64,000 bases of DNA from Bacteroidales bacterium (GCA_015060325.1 SUYQ01000007.1:1-64000), one strand, 5' to 3'; positions 10,948 to 21,230 are shown, numbered from the stretch's first letter. Program-made: numbers and translations. The notes: generated by a model from the letters alone, not told the origin.

Positions 10948-12222
10948 ATGACCGGATACCTAGTTCCGTCCCTTTGCGGACAGACATATCTATACGGCTC
11001 TCATGCAGATGCTTCAGTGTCGTCACGCATTGTGACGGCACTGACTATGCATATTGACCCGACGTTTCTGACTCAGGCTCTGGCCGAAGCGATGACCAGG
11101 TTCCCTCAGATATCGGTAGGATTGGTCGAGTCTGATGAAAGACGCACATTCATTCCTGTTTCGGCAGATGTTCCGGTCTTTCGTGTCGGGGAGCCTATGC
11201 CTCAGGATTTTTCTGACAGCAGGCTTAACGGATACCTGTTCCGCGTGTCATATTGTCATAAACATCTGTATGTCGATTATCATCGCGCACTGGCTGATGA
11301 GGTCGGCATGATGGCCTTTGTAAAGGCACTCGTCCTAAGATATCTGGAACTTTCAGGATTCCCGGTGCGTACTGACGGATCGGTCAAGCTGCTTTCTTCC
11401 GAGTATTTCAAGGCTGAGGGTGAGGATCCGATGTTGAGGATGGAAGATGCCTACTCATCAAAACCGGTCTGGTTCATGGATGCAAAGGCTGTTTCTCCTC
11501 AGACCGATGATACCGATTCGGAAGAGGTTGTCCAGGTGCGCATTCCGTTGAACAAACTGAAGAAGGATTATCTGGATCTTCCTGTAATTCCGGTGACATA
11601 TGTCGCTCCGTTTCTTTCCCATGCTATACATGAAGCTGTATGCGGAACGATGGAACCAGGCGAATATGTGGTTGCGTCAGTCCAGATCAACCTTCGTCCA
11701 TATTATCCGTCAGCATCTTTAAGGCCATACCATACTCCGGTGTTTCTGGCATATAACAGAAATCTCTCGGATTATCCCTACAGTACGGTGCTGATGTCAC
11801 AGAAGAAGCTTTTAGAAGCTCAGCTGAAGAATGATACTCTTGCGTATAGCGCTCAAAGAAAGATAGCTGATATTGATAAGGCTTTGGAATCTTCTGTGAC
11901 CCTTGCTGAACGTGATGCTGCATTCGAGCATCTGCAGAATGCTTTGCGCAGGCGTTCTACCTATGATATATGTCGTATTGGAAATGTAATCCTTCCTGAA
12001 AGCATGCAGAGGCTTGTTACTGAGTTTTATCCGGTAATACCGTCATCGGGAAGAACTGTGTCGGTGAGTGTCTCTACATTCAAAGGAGAGCTTGCGGTCA
12101 CTGTCAGCGGACGAAAATTACCATATCACGTATGTCTCCGACTTGTGGACCTGTTGCAGGAAAATGATATAGAAGCTTATGTGGCGGACCATTTTTATTT
12201 TAGTCCGCTTGTTATGAAATAA
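10948..12222 (+). CDS. Condensation/acetyltransferase-fold-like protein, unknown substrate
   Basis: 424 residues, no signal peptide. The layout recalls the CoA-dependent acyltransferase fold (chloramphenicol acetyltransferase, condensation domains, alcohol acetyltransferases): an early LTMHIDPTFLTQALAEAMTRFPQIS stretch (split here: LTMHIDPTFLTQALAEAM then TRFPQIS), then YHRALADEVGMMAFVKAL in the place of the HHxxxDG motif. The spacing is H-x4-D rather than H-x3-D and Gly is replaced by Glu, so catalysis is uncertain. A later VASVQINLRPYYPSASLRP stretch resembles the bridge region. It sits between gyrB and the 7TM-HD gene, probably in one transcription unit. Family placement is tentative. Confidence 0.45.
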   Translation: MTGYLVPSLCGQTYLYGSHADASVSSRIVTALTMHIDPTFLTQALAEAMTRFPQISVGLVESDERRTFIPVSADVPVFRVGEPMPQDFSDSRLNGYLFRVSYCHKHLYVDYHRALADEVGMMAFVKALVLRYLELSGFPVRTDGSVKLLSSEYFKAEGEDPMLRMEDAYSSKPVWFMDAKAVSPQTDDTDSEEVVQVRIPLNKLKKDYLDLPVIPVTYVAPFLSHAIHEAVCGTMEPGEYVVASVQINLRPYYPSASLRPYHTPVFLAYNRNLSDYPYSTVLMSQKKLLEAQLKNDTLAYSAQRKIADIDKALESSVTLAERDAAFEHLQNALRRRSTYDICRIGNVILPESMQRLVTEFYPVIPSSGRTVSVSVSTFKGELAVTVSGRKLPYHVCLRLVDLLQENDIEAYVADHFYFSPLVMK

Positions 12223-12232
12223 AGAAAGAGAT

Positions 12233-14269
12233 ATGAATAATAAGAAATTCCCACGTGGCCTGAAGGTCTATCTGCCTTTGGTGTTTATGTTTGTCCTTTT
12301 TGTATTCCTTCTTCCACGCAGCCCAAGGTTCAATTATGAATACAAGAAGGGAGATCACTGGATGTATGAGACATTGGTGGCAGAGTTCGATTTCCCTATC
12401 CTTAAGACAGAGGAGGAACTGAAGGCTGAAAAGGATGCGGAAAGGAAGAACTGGATACCTTATTTCAGGCAGCAGGACAAGGTCCTTTCGACCATAATCC
12501 AAAATCTTGAGGGACTTCCTTTGCAAGGATATGAATCCCTGGTGCCTACGTTGAAGACAACTTTGCATGACATCTATTCCAAGGGTGTATTCGATCCTAA
12601 TGATTCACATCTCTATCTTGACGTGCCTGCTAAGGTGGCATATGTTCAGAAGAAGAACTCATCTGAAAAAAAGACTGTTCCTATTTCTGAAATCTTCACA
12701 GTCGAAAAGGCTCGTACGCATTTGAGAGCTTCGCTTTCACAGTTCGAAACAGAAATAGCTGACTCGCTGTATTCTGCACTTGAACTATATGACCTTGTAC
12801 TTCCTGATATGGAGTATGATCAGGAAATGACTGAGGAACTGCATTCTGACAGGGTGCACCACATATCCCACACCAAAAACTATGTAAGCCGCTCAGAGAC
12901 AATAGTTGAAAAAGGCGAGATGATTACGGATGACATAGCAAATCTGCTGGACTCGTATAAGGCGGAGTTCAACAAGAGCGTTGCATACAGTGGTACCATG
13001 CTTTCCATGTGGTCTGGTCTATCTATGGTGTCTCTATTGCTGGTAGTGCTGTTTTTCTTTACATTGTACTTCTGCAATTACCGTATCTTTTCGGAATACA
13101 ACAAATATCTGTACGTGCTGATTCTTTATGTAATGTTCTGCATCATTACATTCATGGTTGCCCGGAAAGATATTGAAATGTATTATATGATCCCATACAG
13201 CCTGATGTCGATGTTTATGATGGCATTCTTCAGGAAGGGTTTCGTGATGATAATGTACTGCATCACTTTGATCCCTATCCTTATTGTGGCACCGGGAAAT
13301 GTGGATGTGTTCTTCATGCATCTGACAGCCGGATTCCTGGGACTGTATGTATATCATACGCTTAACAGAGGCTGGCTGCAGTTTGTCGGCTCGTTCATAA
13401 TCTTCCTGATCATGGTGGCGGTATGGATGGGTTTCTGTCTGATATTTGATAATGTCGGAAATTGGCATCTGCTGCTGTATATAGCTCTTAGTGCAGGTCT
13501 GGCTATTGCCGGATATCCTCTTATCTATTTGTTTGAAAGGGTGTTTGCGCTGGTATCATCAGCTAAACTGGTGGAACTGAGCGATACCAGCAACGCGCTC
13601 CTGCGACTCTTGGCCGACAAGGCACCTGGTACTTTCCATCATTCTCTGCAGGTGATGAATATTGCCGATGCAGCTGCACGTGCGATCAACGCTAATGTGC
13701 CTTTGATCAGGGCTGCGGCCTTGTATCATGACATAGGAAAGATAAAGAATCCTCAATGCTTTACAGAAAATGAGATCCCTGGAGTTAAAGTTCACGAAGG
13801 ACTTACTCCGAAGGAAAGTGCTGCTCTGATCACCAGACATGTTACTGACGGTCTGGAGCTTGCAGAGAAACATAAGCTTCCTAGGGTGCTGAAGGATTTC
13901 ATTATATCCCATCATGGAACTACAAGTGCATCTTACTTCCTTACCAAGTATCTTAATGATGGCGGTGATCCTAAGGATACAGGGGAATTTTATTATGACG
14001 GTATGAAACCGGCTACTAAGGAACAGGTAATCCTGATGCTTAGTGATGCCGTTGAAGCTGCGTCAAGAAGTCTGAAGGATTATTCTACCGAAAGCATATC
14101 CAATCTTGTGGACAGGATATTTGATGCGAAAGCAAGTGAGGGTCAGTTTACTGATGCGGATATCTCATTGAGAGAACTGAACACGATCAATGAGGTCATG
14201 AAGTCATTTGTTCAGCAAGTGTACCATTCAAGGATAGAATATCCAAAGAGAGTAGTGCCTGCCAAGTGA
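12233..14269 (+). CDS. 7TM-HD membrane phosphodiesterase (PgpH-like)
   Basis: 678 residues: an N-terminal membrane anchor (PLVFMFVLFVFLL), a large extracytoplasmic 7TMR-HDED-like region, seven membrane helices (about residues 260-450), and a cytoplasmic HD domain with AALYHDIGKIKN (His499/Asp500) and the later ISHHGT motif. This architecture matches PgpH, which hydrolyses cyclic di-AMP to pApA in Firmicutes; that activity is inferred from the family. It starts 10 nt after the acyltransferase-like gene and ends before the tig promoter. Confidence 0.88.
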   Translation: MNNKKFPRGLKVYLPLVFMFVLFVFLLPRSPRFNYEYKKGDHWMYETLVAEFDFPILKTEEELKAEKDAERKNWIPYFRQQDKVLSTIIQNLEGLPLQGYESLVPTLKTTLHDIYSKGVFDPNDSHLYLDVPAKVAYVQKKNSSEKKTVPISEIFTVEKARTHLRASLSQFETEIADSLYSALELYDLVLPDMEYDQEMTEELHSDRVHHISHTKNYVSRSETIVEKGEMITDDIANLLDSYKAEFNKSVAYSGTMLSMWSGLSMVSLLLVVLFFFTLYFCNYRIFSEYNKYLYVLILYVMFCIITFMVARKDIEMYYMIPYSLMSMFMMAFFRKGFVMIMYCITLIPILIVAPGNVDVFFMHLTAGFLGLYVYHTLNRGWLQFVGSFIIFLIMVAVWMGFCLIFDNVGNWHLLLYIALSAGLAIAGYPLIYLFERVFALVSSAKLVELSDTSNALLRLLADKAPGTFHHSLQVMNIADAAARAINANVPLIRAAALYHDIGKIKNPQCFTENEIPGVKVHEGLTPKESAALITRHVTDGLELAEKHKLPRVLKDFIISHHGTTSASYFLTKYLNDGGDPKDTGEFYYDGMKPATKEQVILMLSDAVEAASRSLKDYSTESISNLVDRIFDAKASEGQFTDADISLRELNTINEVMKSFVQQVYHSRIEYPKRVVPAK

Positions 14270-14275
14270 TGATAT

Positions 14276-14306
14276 TTTGAAATGTCGGTAGGATTGATTA
14301 TTTTTG
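14276..14306 (+). promoter_or_regulatory. tig promoter
   Basis: TTTG (14276-14279), 19-nt spacer, TATTTTTG (14299-14306): an exact Bacteroidetes promoter. Transcription would start near 14312, about 50 nt before the trigger factor ATG. Confidence 0.75.
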
Positions 14307-14363
14307 CAGGCTTTTCAGGACCATGTATATGGCCGGTTATGATAATGATTAAAAACATATAAT

Positions 14364-15671
14364 ATGAACATTGTACAGAACAGAATCGATGATCTTAATC
14401 TCGAACTTACCCTTTCTGTCGGAAAGGAGGATTATGCAGAACCAATGAAGAAGAAACTTGCTGATTTCAGAAAGAAGGCTGATATCAAAGGTTTCAGAAA
14501 AGGCATGGTACCTATGTCTCTCGTAGAGAAGATGTATGGCCAGCAGGCTCTTGCTGATTCAATCAATGATGTTATTTCCGAGGGTCTCAACAACTTCATC
14601 CGTGAGAACAATCTCAAGGTTCTCGGTGAACCGCTTCCAAGCGAGGATGGTCCTCAGAACGAGTGGGTGAATGGAAACGACTTCACATTCAAGTTTGATA
14701 TAGCTCAGAATCCTGAGGTTTCATTTGAGCTTTCAAAGGAGGACGAGGTTACATACTACACCATCACAGTGACAGAGGCTGCGAAGAAGGAGATGAAGGA
14801 CAATCTTCTCAAGCAGTACGGTTCACTCGAGGAAGGCAAGAAGGCAAAGGAGGATGACTTCATCATCGTTGACTTCGAGCAGGGTGAGACCAAGGTAGAG
14901 GGAACTTATGTAGCTCTTCGTAACGTGGCTGAGGCTGCACGCAAGTCATTCGTCGGTGTCAAGCCAGGTGATGTTCTCGATGTAAATGTAAACGAGGCAT
15001 TCGAGAACGAGACTGACCGTGCTTCAATGCTCAAGGTAAACAAGGATGAGCTTGCTTCTCTTGACCCGATGTTCAAGATGACTGTAAAGAACGTGAAGAC
15101 TTTTGTGAACGCTCCTATGACTGAGGAGACTTTCGAGAAGATCTTCGGCGTCAAGACAGAGGCTGAGTTCGATGCCAAGATTGAGGAGAGGATCCGTGCT
15201 GAGTATTCTCAGGAGGCTGACTTCCGTTTCTCAAAGGACGCAAAGACCTACCTTCTTGATAAGGCGAACGTAACTGTTGCAGAGAAGTTCCTCAAGAGAT
15301 GGATCTATGTGATCAACGAGGGCAAGTTTACGATGGAGGACATCGAGAAGGATTGGGACCTCTTCATCGTTGACTACAAGTGGCAGATGGTACGCAGCTT
15401 CCTGATGGAGAAGTATGGCGTGAAGGTTGAGGAGGCTGATCTCCTTGCGAGTGCAAAGGGATTTGCAGCCTACCAGTTCGCTATGTATGGAATGAACAAT
15501 GTTCCGGACGAGCAGCTTGAGTCATTCGCTAAGAATATCCTTGCTCAGGAGGAGCAGGGAAGAAGAATCCTCGATCAGGTTGAGAATGAGAAGACTTTTG
15601 CAGCCGTTCGTGAGGTGGTTACTCTCAAGAAGAAGAAGATTTCAGTTGAGAAGTTCCGCGAGTTGAACTAA
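14364..15671 (+). CDS. tig: Trigger factor chaperone
   Basis: 435 residues. A ribosome-associated chaperone that shields nascent chains. The N-terminal ribosome-binding loop reads GFRKGMVP (residues about 40-47), close to the GFRxGxxP signature; a diverged FKBP-like middle domain and a helical C-terminal domain follow. Bacteroidetes versions have weak PPIase sequence conservation. Expressed from its own promoter and closed by an intrinsic terminator, so it forms a single-gene unit ahead of clpP-clpX, a common neighbourhood. Confidence 0.94.
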   Translation: MNIVQNRIDDLNLELTLSVGKEDYAEPMKKKLADFRKKADIKGFRKGMVPMSLVEKMYGQQALADSINDVISEGLNNFIRENNLKVLGEPLPSEDGPQNEWVNGNDFTFKFDIAQNPEVSFELSKEDEVTYYTITVTEAAKKEMKDNLLKQYGSLEEGKKAKEDDFIIVDFEQGETKVEGTYVALRNVAEAARKSFVGVKPGDVLDVNVNEAFENETDRASMLKVNKDELASLDPMFKMTVKNVKTFVNAPMTEETFEKIFGVKTEAEFDAKIEERIRAEYSQEADFRFSKDAKTYLLDKANVTVAEKFLKRWIYVINEGKFTMEDIEKDWDLFIVDYKWQMVRSFLMEKYGVKVEEADLLASAKGFAAYQFAMYGMNNVPDEQLESFAKNILAQEEQGRRILDQVENEKTFAAVREVVTLKKKKISVEKFRELN

Positions 15672-15682
15672 TTTTGACTTAC

Positions 15683-15712
15683 AGGCCAGCTCGCAAAGCT
15701 GGCCTTTTTTGT
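15683..15712 (+). terminator. Rho-independent terminator of tig
   Basis: GGCCAGC (15684-15690) pairs with GCTGGCC (15698-15704), followed at once by six T residues. It lies 12 nt after the tig stop. Confidence 0.88.
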
Positions 15713-15794
15713 TGTCATTTCGAGCATCTCCGAATTGTCATCTCGAGCATCTTCGAATTGTCATCTCGAGCGAGCGTAGCGAGTCGAGAGATCT
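15713..15794 (+). repeat. hairpin repeats upstream of clpP
   Basis: Two half units (from about 15713 and 15736) precede one complete copy at 15759-15794. The complete copy has closing stem ATCTC/GAGAT and a GTA loop in a GCGTAGC apex. It ends 15 nt before the clpP ATG and has the same orientation as clpP. Confidence 0.88.
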
Positions 15795-15809
15795 ATATAC
15801 CATTAACAT

Positions 15810-16481
15810 ATGAATAAGGAATTCCAGAAATATGCAGTCCTGGAGCATGGTATCAGCTCTATGACTATGCACAGGTACCAGTCTGTTATGGACGGGTACA
15901 TCAATCCTACGATCATTGAGGAAAGAAAGTTGAATGTGGCTTCAATGGATGTATTCAGCCGTCTTATGATGGACAGGATCATCTTCCTTGGAGTGCCTAT
16001 TGATGATGATGTCGCTAACATCATCCAGGCTCAGCTTCTGTTCCTGGCTTCGACCGATTCGTCAAGCGACATCTCGCTGTACATCAACACTCCGGGCGGT
16101 CAGGTCTCTTCAGGTCTGGGTATCTATGATACAATGCAGATAATCGAGCCGGACGTGGCTACGATCTGTACAGGAATGGCCGCTTCGATGGGCTCGGTGC
16201 TTCTTTGTGCCGGAGCTGCAGGCAAGAGGTCTGCTCTCAAGCATTCAAGAGTGATGATCCATCAGCCTCTCGGAGGCGCGCGTGGCCAGGCTTCGGACAT
16301 CCTCATTGCTGCTCAGGAGATTGAGAAGATCCGCAAGGAACTCTATACCATCATTTCTGAACACTCAGGTCAGCCTATCGAGAAGATCTATGCTGACGGT
16401 GACCGTGACTTCTGGATGAACGCGCAGGAGGCTAAAGAGTACGGAATGATTGACGAGATTCTCACAAGAAAAGCTAGATAA
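15810..16481 (+). CDS. clpP: ATP-dependent Clp protease proteolytic subunit
   Basis: 223 residues. Serine protease subunit that forms a two-ring chamber with ClpX. The nucleophile is Ser126 in GMAASMGS, the His is His151 in MIHQP, and the acidic residue lies in the GDRDFWM region. The N-terminus is longer than the E. coli enzyme, as usual in Bacteroidetes. clpX starts 2 nt after its stop, so the two are co-transcribed. A complete hairpin repeat lies just upstream of the start. Confidence 0.96.
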   Translation: MNKEFQKYAVLEHGISSMTMHRYQSVMDGYINPTIIEERKLNVASMDVFSRLMMDRIIFLGVPIDDDVANIIQAQLLFLASTDSSSDISLYINTPGGQVSSGLGIYDTMQIIEPDVATICTGMAASMGSVLLCAGAAGKRSALKHSRVMIHQPLGGARGQASDILIAAQEIEKIRKELYTIISEHSGQPIEKIYADGDRDFWMNAQEAKEYGMIDEILTRKAR

Positions 16482-16483
16482 GG

Positions 16484-17698
16484 ATGGCAAAAAAGGGTAA
16501 CAACAAGCCGCATTGTATGTTTTGCGGCCGTCTGGAAGATGAGGCCCCTTTACTTCTTCAGGGATTGGAAGGCTTCATCTGTTCGGATTGTGTGAAGATT
16601 GCCAGCGATTATCTTCATGATTTCCAAAGTGATCTTTCTTCGGATCGTCCTTTGGAAAATCTGGAGACAAAGTACAAGCCGAAGGATATCCATGAGTTCA
16701 TGGACCAGTATGTGATAGGTCAGGACAGGGCAAAGAAGCTTCTCTCAGTGGCTGTGTATAATCACTACAAGAGGTTGAATAACAATCTGTCAAAGGACAA
16801 CGAGTTTGAACTTGAAAAGTCAAATATCCTGATGGTAGGTCCGACAGGTACTGGTAAGACATTGATGGCTAAGACTATAGCCAAGCTTCTTGATGTTCCG
16901 TTCACTATTGTAGATGCTACGGTTCTGACTGAGGCCGGATATGTAGGTGAGGATGTGGAGAGTCTTTTGACCCGTCTTCTTCAGGAGGCAGACTTTGATG
17001 TCAAGAAGGCTGAGAGGGGTATCGTGTTCATTGATGAGATCGATAAGATTGCGCGCAAGAGTGACAATCCTTCGATCACCCGCGACGTGTCTGGTGAGGG
17101 TGTTCAGCAGGCACTTCTCAAACTCCTTGAGGGAAGCGTTGTGAACGTTCCGCCAAAGGGGGGACGTAAGCACCCGGAACAGGAGTTCCTGCATGTGAAT
17201 ACACAGAATATCCTGTTCATCTGCGGAGGAGCATTCGAGGGCATCGAGCGCAGGATTGCCCAGAGACTTAATACTCAGGTGATCGGTTTCGGAGCACAGG
17301 ACAAGCAGAAGATAGATAAGGAGAATCTCCTTCAATATGTTGAGGCTCAGGACCTTCGTTCATATGGACTCATTCCGGAGATCATCGGACGCCTTCCTGT
17401 GATCACATATCTGGACCATCTTGACCGAGATGCTATGAAGAGGATCCTTACCGAACCGAAGAATGCTTTGATGCGTCAGTATGAGAAGATGTTCGAGCTG
17501 GATGGCATCAAGCTGACAGTTGAGCCGGCAGTGCTGGATCTTATCGTGGATACTGCGATAGAGAACAAGCTTGGAGCACGTGGACTCCGTTCGATCTGCG
17601 AGCAGATCATGACCGACGCCATGTATGATGCTCCGTCTTCCAACAAGAAGTCCTTCAAGCTCACCCTCAAATATGCCAAGGAGAAACTGACCAGGTAG
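16484..17698 (+). CDS. clpX: ClpX unfoldase subunit
   Basis: 404 residues. AAA+ ATPase that unfolds substrates and feeds them to ClpP. It begins with a four-cysteine zinc-binding domain (HCMFCG ... FICSDC, residues about 11-37), then Walker A GPTGTGKT, the pore motif GYVGED, Walker B VFIDEID and the ClpP-contacting IGF loop (VIGFGAQ). Length and order are standard. Its stop is followed after 5 nt by a hairpin-repeat array. Confidence 0.96.
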   Translation: MAKKGNNKPHCMFCGRLEDEAPLLLQGLEGFICSDCVKIASDYLHDFQSDLSSDRPLENLETKYKPKDIHEFMDQYVIGQDRAKKLLSVAVYNHYKRLNNNLSKDNEFELEKSNILMVGPTGTGKTLMAKTIAKLLDVPFTIVDATVLTEAGYVGEDVESLLTRLLQEADFDVKKAERGIVFIDEIDKIARKSDNPSITRDVSGEGVQQALLKLLEGSVVNVPPKGGRKHPEQEFLHVNTQNILFICGGAFEGIERRIAQRLNTQVIGFGAQDKQKIDKENLLQYVEAQDLRSYGLIPEIIGRLPVITYLDHLDRDAMKRILTEPKNALMRQYEKMFELDGIKLTVEPAVLDLIVDTAIENKLGARGLRSICEQIMTDAMYDAPSSNKKSFKLTLKYAKEKLTR

Positions 17699-17703
17699 CC
17701 CGT

Positions 17704-17859
17704 TGTCATTTCGAGCGAGTCGACATCCGCTCCTGTCATTTCGAGCGAGTCGACATCCGTTCCTGTCATTTCGAGCGAGTCGTCATCCGTTCCTGTCATT
17801 TCGAGCGAGTCGGCATCCGCTCCTGTCATTTCGAGCGAACGAAGTGAGTCGAGAAATCT
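17704..17859 (+). repeat. array of four 30-bp half-hairpin units and one full hairpin
   Basis: Units start at 17704, 17734, 17764 and 17794, exactly 30 bp apart; each is the left part of the repeat plus a nearly identical catccg-type spacer. A complete copy follows (17824-17859) whose apex pair is changed from GC/GC to AC/GT, a compensated change. The array ends 21 nt before the peptidase gene. Confidence 0.9.
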
Positions 17860-17880
17860 ATATAATATAAAACTACATAT

Positions 17881-19227
17881 ATGAAAAAATACATCGAAAC
17901 TAACAAGGAGAGATTCTTCGAGGAACTCTTTTCACTTCTCAGAATCCCGTCTGTAAGCTCCTTGGAGCAGCACAAGCCAGACATGCAACGTTGTGCGGAG
18001 CGCCTGGTAGAGCTCCTGATGGAAGCTGGTGCAGACGAGGCTGCGGTATATCCTACTACAGGACATCCCGTTGTCTTCGGACAGAAGATCGTAGATCCTT
18101 CACTTCCGACTATGCTCGTGTACGGCCATTACGATGTCCAGCCTGTCGATCCTATCGAGCTGTGGCATTCCGATCCGTTCGAGCCTGAGATCCGTGATGG
18201 GGCAATCTATGCCCGTGGTGCAAACGATGACAAGGGTCAGCTCTTCATGCACATCAAGGCTTTCGAGTTCATGGTACGTGAGGGAGGTCTTAAGCATAAT
18301 GTGAAGTTCATTCTCGAGGGAGAGGAAGAGATAGGAAGTCCGTCGCTTGCGGCTTGGGCCAAGGCAAACAAGGAGCGTCTTGCTGCTGACATCATTCTGG
18401 TTTCGGATACAACGATGATTTCGGAGTCTGTCCCTTCGATCAACTGCGGTATGCGCGGACTTTCATATGTGGAGGTAAAGGTAACCGGTCCGAACAAGGA
18501 TCTGCATTCGGGACATTATGGCGGAGCTGTAGCAAATCCTATCAATGTTCTTTGCGACATGATCTCATCCCTTATTGACGAGAACGGCCATATCACAGTC
18601 AAGGGCTTCTACGATGATGTTGTCGTGCTTTCAGATGAGGACAGGGCCAAGCTTTCGCGTGCTCCTTTCGATATGGAAGAGTATAAGGAATTCCTTGACA
18701 TCAAGGAGGTCAAGGGTGAGGCCGGCTACAGCACTCTCGAGCGTACCGGCATCCGTCCATGTCTGGATGTGAACGGAATCTGGGGCGGTTATATCGGTGA
18801 AGGTGCCAAGACTGTACTCCCTTCTGTGGCTCATGCAAAGATATCCATGAGGCTTGTTCCAAACCAGGACAGCGCTACTATCACAAAGCTCTTCACCGAG
18901 CATTTCCTTTCAATTGCCCCGGATTATGTGAAGGTAGAGGTCATCCCTCATCATGGTGGTGACGGCTTCCTGATTCCTATTTCATCTCCGGCTTACAAGG
19001 CTGCCGAGAAGGCGATGACGGAAGTGTATGGCATCGAGCCTGTTCCTTCGCGTGGCGGCGGTTCGATTCCTATTCTTGCCGATCTCCAGCGCATCCTCGG
19101 CATCGATCCGCTTCTGATGGGATTCGGTCTGGAGAGAGACACCATCCATTCACCGAACGAAAGCTATCTCCTTAAGCAGCTTTTTGCAGGTATGGAGGCA
19201 ATTGCATTGTTCTATAGATATTATTGA
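17881..19227 (+). CDS. M20-family metallopeptidase (dipeptidase-like)
   Basis: 448 residues, cytoplasmic (no signal peptide). Two-zinc M20 peptidase: GHYDVQP supplies the first His/Asp, ARGANDDKGQ the bridging Asp, and EGEEEIGS the catalytic and metal-binding Glu pair. A dimerisation domain interrupts the catalytic fold (about residues 190-310), then HSPNESY gives the last His. Closest to the CNDP-like dipeptidases, so it likely trims di- or tripeptides; exact substrate not evident. pyrF follows within 2 nt. Confidence 0.88.
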   Translation: MKKYIETNKERFFEELFSLLRIPSVSSLEQHKPDMQRCAERLVELLMEAGADEAAVYPTTGHPVVFGQKIVDPSLPTMLVYGHYDVQPVDPIELWHSDPFEPEIRDGAIYARGANDDKGQLFMHIKAFEFMVREGGLKHNVKFILEGEEEIGSPSLAAWAKANKERLAADIILVSDTTMISESVPSINCGMRGLSYVEVKVTGPNKDLHSGHYGGAVANPINVLCDMISSLIDENGHITVKGFYDDVVVLSDEDRAKLSRAPFDMEEYKEFLDIKEVKGEAGYSTLERTGIRPCLDVNGIWGGYIGEGAKTVLPSVAHAKISMRLVPNQDSATITKLFTEHFLSIAPDYVKVEVIPHHGGDGFLIPISSPAYKAAEKAMTEVYGIEPVPSRGGGSIPILADLQRILGIDPLLMGFGLERDTIHSPNESYLLKQLFAGMEAIALFYRYY

Positions 19228-19229
19228 TT

Positions 19230-20072
19230 ATGACAAGAAAAGATTTATTCGATCAGATTCAGGCAAAGAGGAGCATGCTTTGTGTCGGCCTGGATGTGGA
19301 TTTTGATAAGATGCCTGAGCATATCAAGGCTTTGGCACACAGAGGAGAGCTTGCGCTTAGAGGAGAACTTTACAAGGGTAAGGCTCGCTCGATCATAGAG
19401 TTCAATAAGGCGATTGTCGATGCTACGGCTGAGCATTGCGTAGCATATAAGCCGAATCTGGCATTCTATGAGTGCTATGGTATCGATGGAATGAGGGCTT
19501 TGGATGCTACTGTGGATTATATCCGCAGCAAGTATCCTGAGATTTTCCTGATTGCTGATGCCAAGAGGGGGGACATCGGAAATACTGCCAAGATGTATGC
19601 GAAGGCTTTCTTTGAGGAAATGGATTTTGATGCTGTTACGATTGCTCCGTACATGGGTGCCGACAGTGTTACTCCGTTTCTGGAGTATAAGGATAAATGG
19701 GCGATTGTGCTTGCCTTGACATCTAATGCCTCTGCATATCAGTTCCAGAATGCCGTAAAAGATGGGAAACCTCTGTATCAGGCGGTTATGGAAGAGATGA
19801 TGGGGATTTCCACTCCTGACAACATGATGTTCGTTGTTGGTGCAACCAAGGCAGACAAACTTCAGGAACTCCGTAGCTTCTGTCCGGATAACTTCTTCCT
19901 TGTGCCGGGTGTAGGTGCCCAGGGAGGTTCCGCAGAGGAAGTCATTGCAAACGGTGCAAATGATCATGGGGGATTGCTCATCAACTCTTCGCGTGGAATC
20001 CTGTTTGCAGATTCGACAGAAGATTTTGCAAAGGTTGCCGGTGAGGTTGCCGCAGCTACTGCTAATATCTAA
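19230..20072 (+). CDS. pyrF: Orotidine 5'-phosphate decarboxylase
   Basis: 280 residues from ATG 19230; the two-codon upstream extension starts at TTG and overlaps the peptidase stop. It makes UMP from OMP, the last step of pyrimidine synthesis. The catalytic Lys/Asp array is visible in LIADAKRGDIGNTA; GLDVDFDKMP near the N-terminus and the VPGVGAQGG phosphate loop fit the longer PyrF type 2. Likely in one unit with the upstream peptidase and the downstream small exported protein. Confidence 0.94.
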   Translation: MTRKDLFDQIQAKRSMLCVGLDVDFDKMPEHIKALAHRGELALRGELYKGKARSIIEFNKAIVDATAEHCVAYKPNLAFYECYGIDGMRALDATVDYIRSKYPEIFLIADAKRGDIGNTAKMYAKAFFEEMDFDAVTIAPYMGADSVTPFLEYKDKWAIVLALTSNASAYQFQNAVKDGKPLYQAVMEEMMGISTPDNMMFVVGATKADKLQELRSFCPDNFFLVPGVGAQGGSAEEVIANGANDHGGLLINSSRGILFADSTEDFAKVAGEVAAATANI

Positions 20073-20083
20073 TACTTTCAGCC

Positions 20084-20560
20084 ATGTATAAAAAGTTACT
20101 TGTATTGATTATCGCTCTTTTTGCCGGATTGGCTTCTGCTGATAATTGTAGAGCACAGTATGATGTCCTGAAGTTCGGTGACTTCGGTATCTCTTCTATC
20201 ACTCCGAGAGGTTTCACATCTGTAAAGGGGGCTGTATGGGTTGATGTTGATAATCCTCAGGTAGGTTTTTCTGTATCTGAGATCTATGGCAAGCTTTACA
20301 AGAACGGGGTTCCGATGATTGAAGGACAGGCAGATGATTACTACGTTCCTACAGGAAATGGCCGTCTTGTGATTTCAGGCGTTGCGTCGTTATGTCCTGG
20401 TGTATCGATATTTGATGTTCTGGGACTCATATTCTTCGATCCGGAAGATTATACGGTTGATATAAAGGCTATCATCACTGATGATGGAGCGGAGCCTGTG
20501 GTAAAGGAGGTCAAGGATATACCGGTGCTTACATTGCTGAAGAAAGATTCTGAAGAATAA
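20084..20560 (+). CDS. Small exported LEA14-like protein
   Basis: 158 residues with a signal peptide ([15 protein letters not shown]). The middle reads [20 protein letters not shown] then [13 protein letters not shown], the layout of LEA type-2/WHy immunoglobulin-like domains (beta strand, NP turn, then a Y..L..NG segment). Such domains are structural; no catalytic residues are expected. It lies between pyrF and dut with 11- and 10-nt gaps. Family placement is by pattern only. Confidence 0.5.
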   Translation: MYKKLLVLIIALFAGLASADNCRAQYDVLKFGDFGISSITPRGFTSVKGAVWVDVDNPQVGFSVSEIYGKLYKNGVPMIEGQADDYYVPTGNGRLVISGVASLCPGVSIFDVLGLIFFDPEDYTVDIKAIITDDGAEPVVKEVKDIPVLTLLKKDSEE

Positions 20561-20570
20561 ACTTAACGAT

Positions 20571-21002
20571 ATGAAAGTAAAGATTGTCAACAAGTCTTCT
20601 TATGAGACTCCGTTTTATGCTACGGAGAAGTCTGCCGGAATGGATCTGAAGGCAAATATTACAGAACCGGTCACTCTTGGTCCTCTTGAAAGGGCTCTTG
20701 TACCTACAGGACTCTTCATCGCGCTGCCCGACGGAACGGAGGCGCAGGTGCGTCCGCGAAGCGGTCTTGCTGCCAAGCATGGCATTTCAGTCCTGAATGC
20801 CCCCGGAACCATTGATGCCGACTATAGGGGTGAGGTAAAGGTGATTCTGGTCAATCTTTCCAATGAGCCGTTCGTGATCAATCCTGGCGAAAGAATAGCA
20901 CAGATGGTTGTTGCACGTTACGAGAAGGTCGAATGGGACGAGGTCGAGGTTCTTGACGAGACTGACCGTGGTGCCGGCGGTTTCGGCTCCACAGGAAGAT
21001 AA
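20571..21002 (+). CDS. dut: dUTP diphosphatase
   Basis: 143 residues, normal for the trimeric enzyme. It hydrolyses dUTP to dUMP and keeps uracil out of DNA. All five motifs are present: [38 protein letters not shown] and [10 protein letters not shown] (C-terminal Phe-containing flap). Ends 24 nt before a hairpin-repeat array. Confidence 0.96.
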   Translation: MKVKIVNKSSYETPFYATEKSAGMDLKANITEPVTLGPLERALVPTGLFIALPDGTEAQVRPRSGLAAKHGISVLNAPGTIDADYRGEVKVILVNLSNEPFVINPGERIAQMVVARYEKVEWDEVEVLDETDRGAGGFGSTGR

Positions 21003-21026
21003 TCATTTCTTTCGCTATCGCCCCAC

Positions 21027-21219
21027 TGTCATCCTGAGCAGAGCGAAGGATCTTTTAGAGGGTCCCACCTGTCATTTCGAGCGAGCAAAGCGCCGTTTGT
21101 CATTTCGAGCGAGCGAAGCTTCCCACTGTCATTTCGAGCGAGCGAAGCCTCCTACTGTCATTTCGAGCGATGAAGCCTCCCACTGTCATTTCGAGCGAGC
21201 GAAGCGAGTCGAGAAATCT
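21027..21219 (+). repeat. mixed hairpin-repeat array upstream of murF
   Basis: One type-B copy (21027-21056; it has one extra-base variation in the apex), four truncated type-A units starting at 21070, 21098, 21127 and 21156, then one complete type-A copy at 21184-21219, 11 nt before the murF ATG. The truncated units stop at or just after the apex, so only the left half plus loop is kept. Confidence 0.9.
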
Positions 21220-21230
21220 AATACATTCAT

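Noticed and set aside
17704..17859. CRISPR-like array (regular 30-bp period)
   Set aside because: Spacers are nearly identical rather than variable, the unit is half of a dispersed hairpin repeat, and no cas genes are near.
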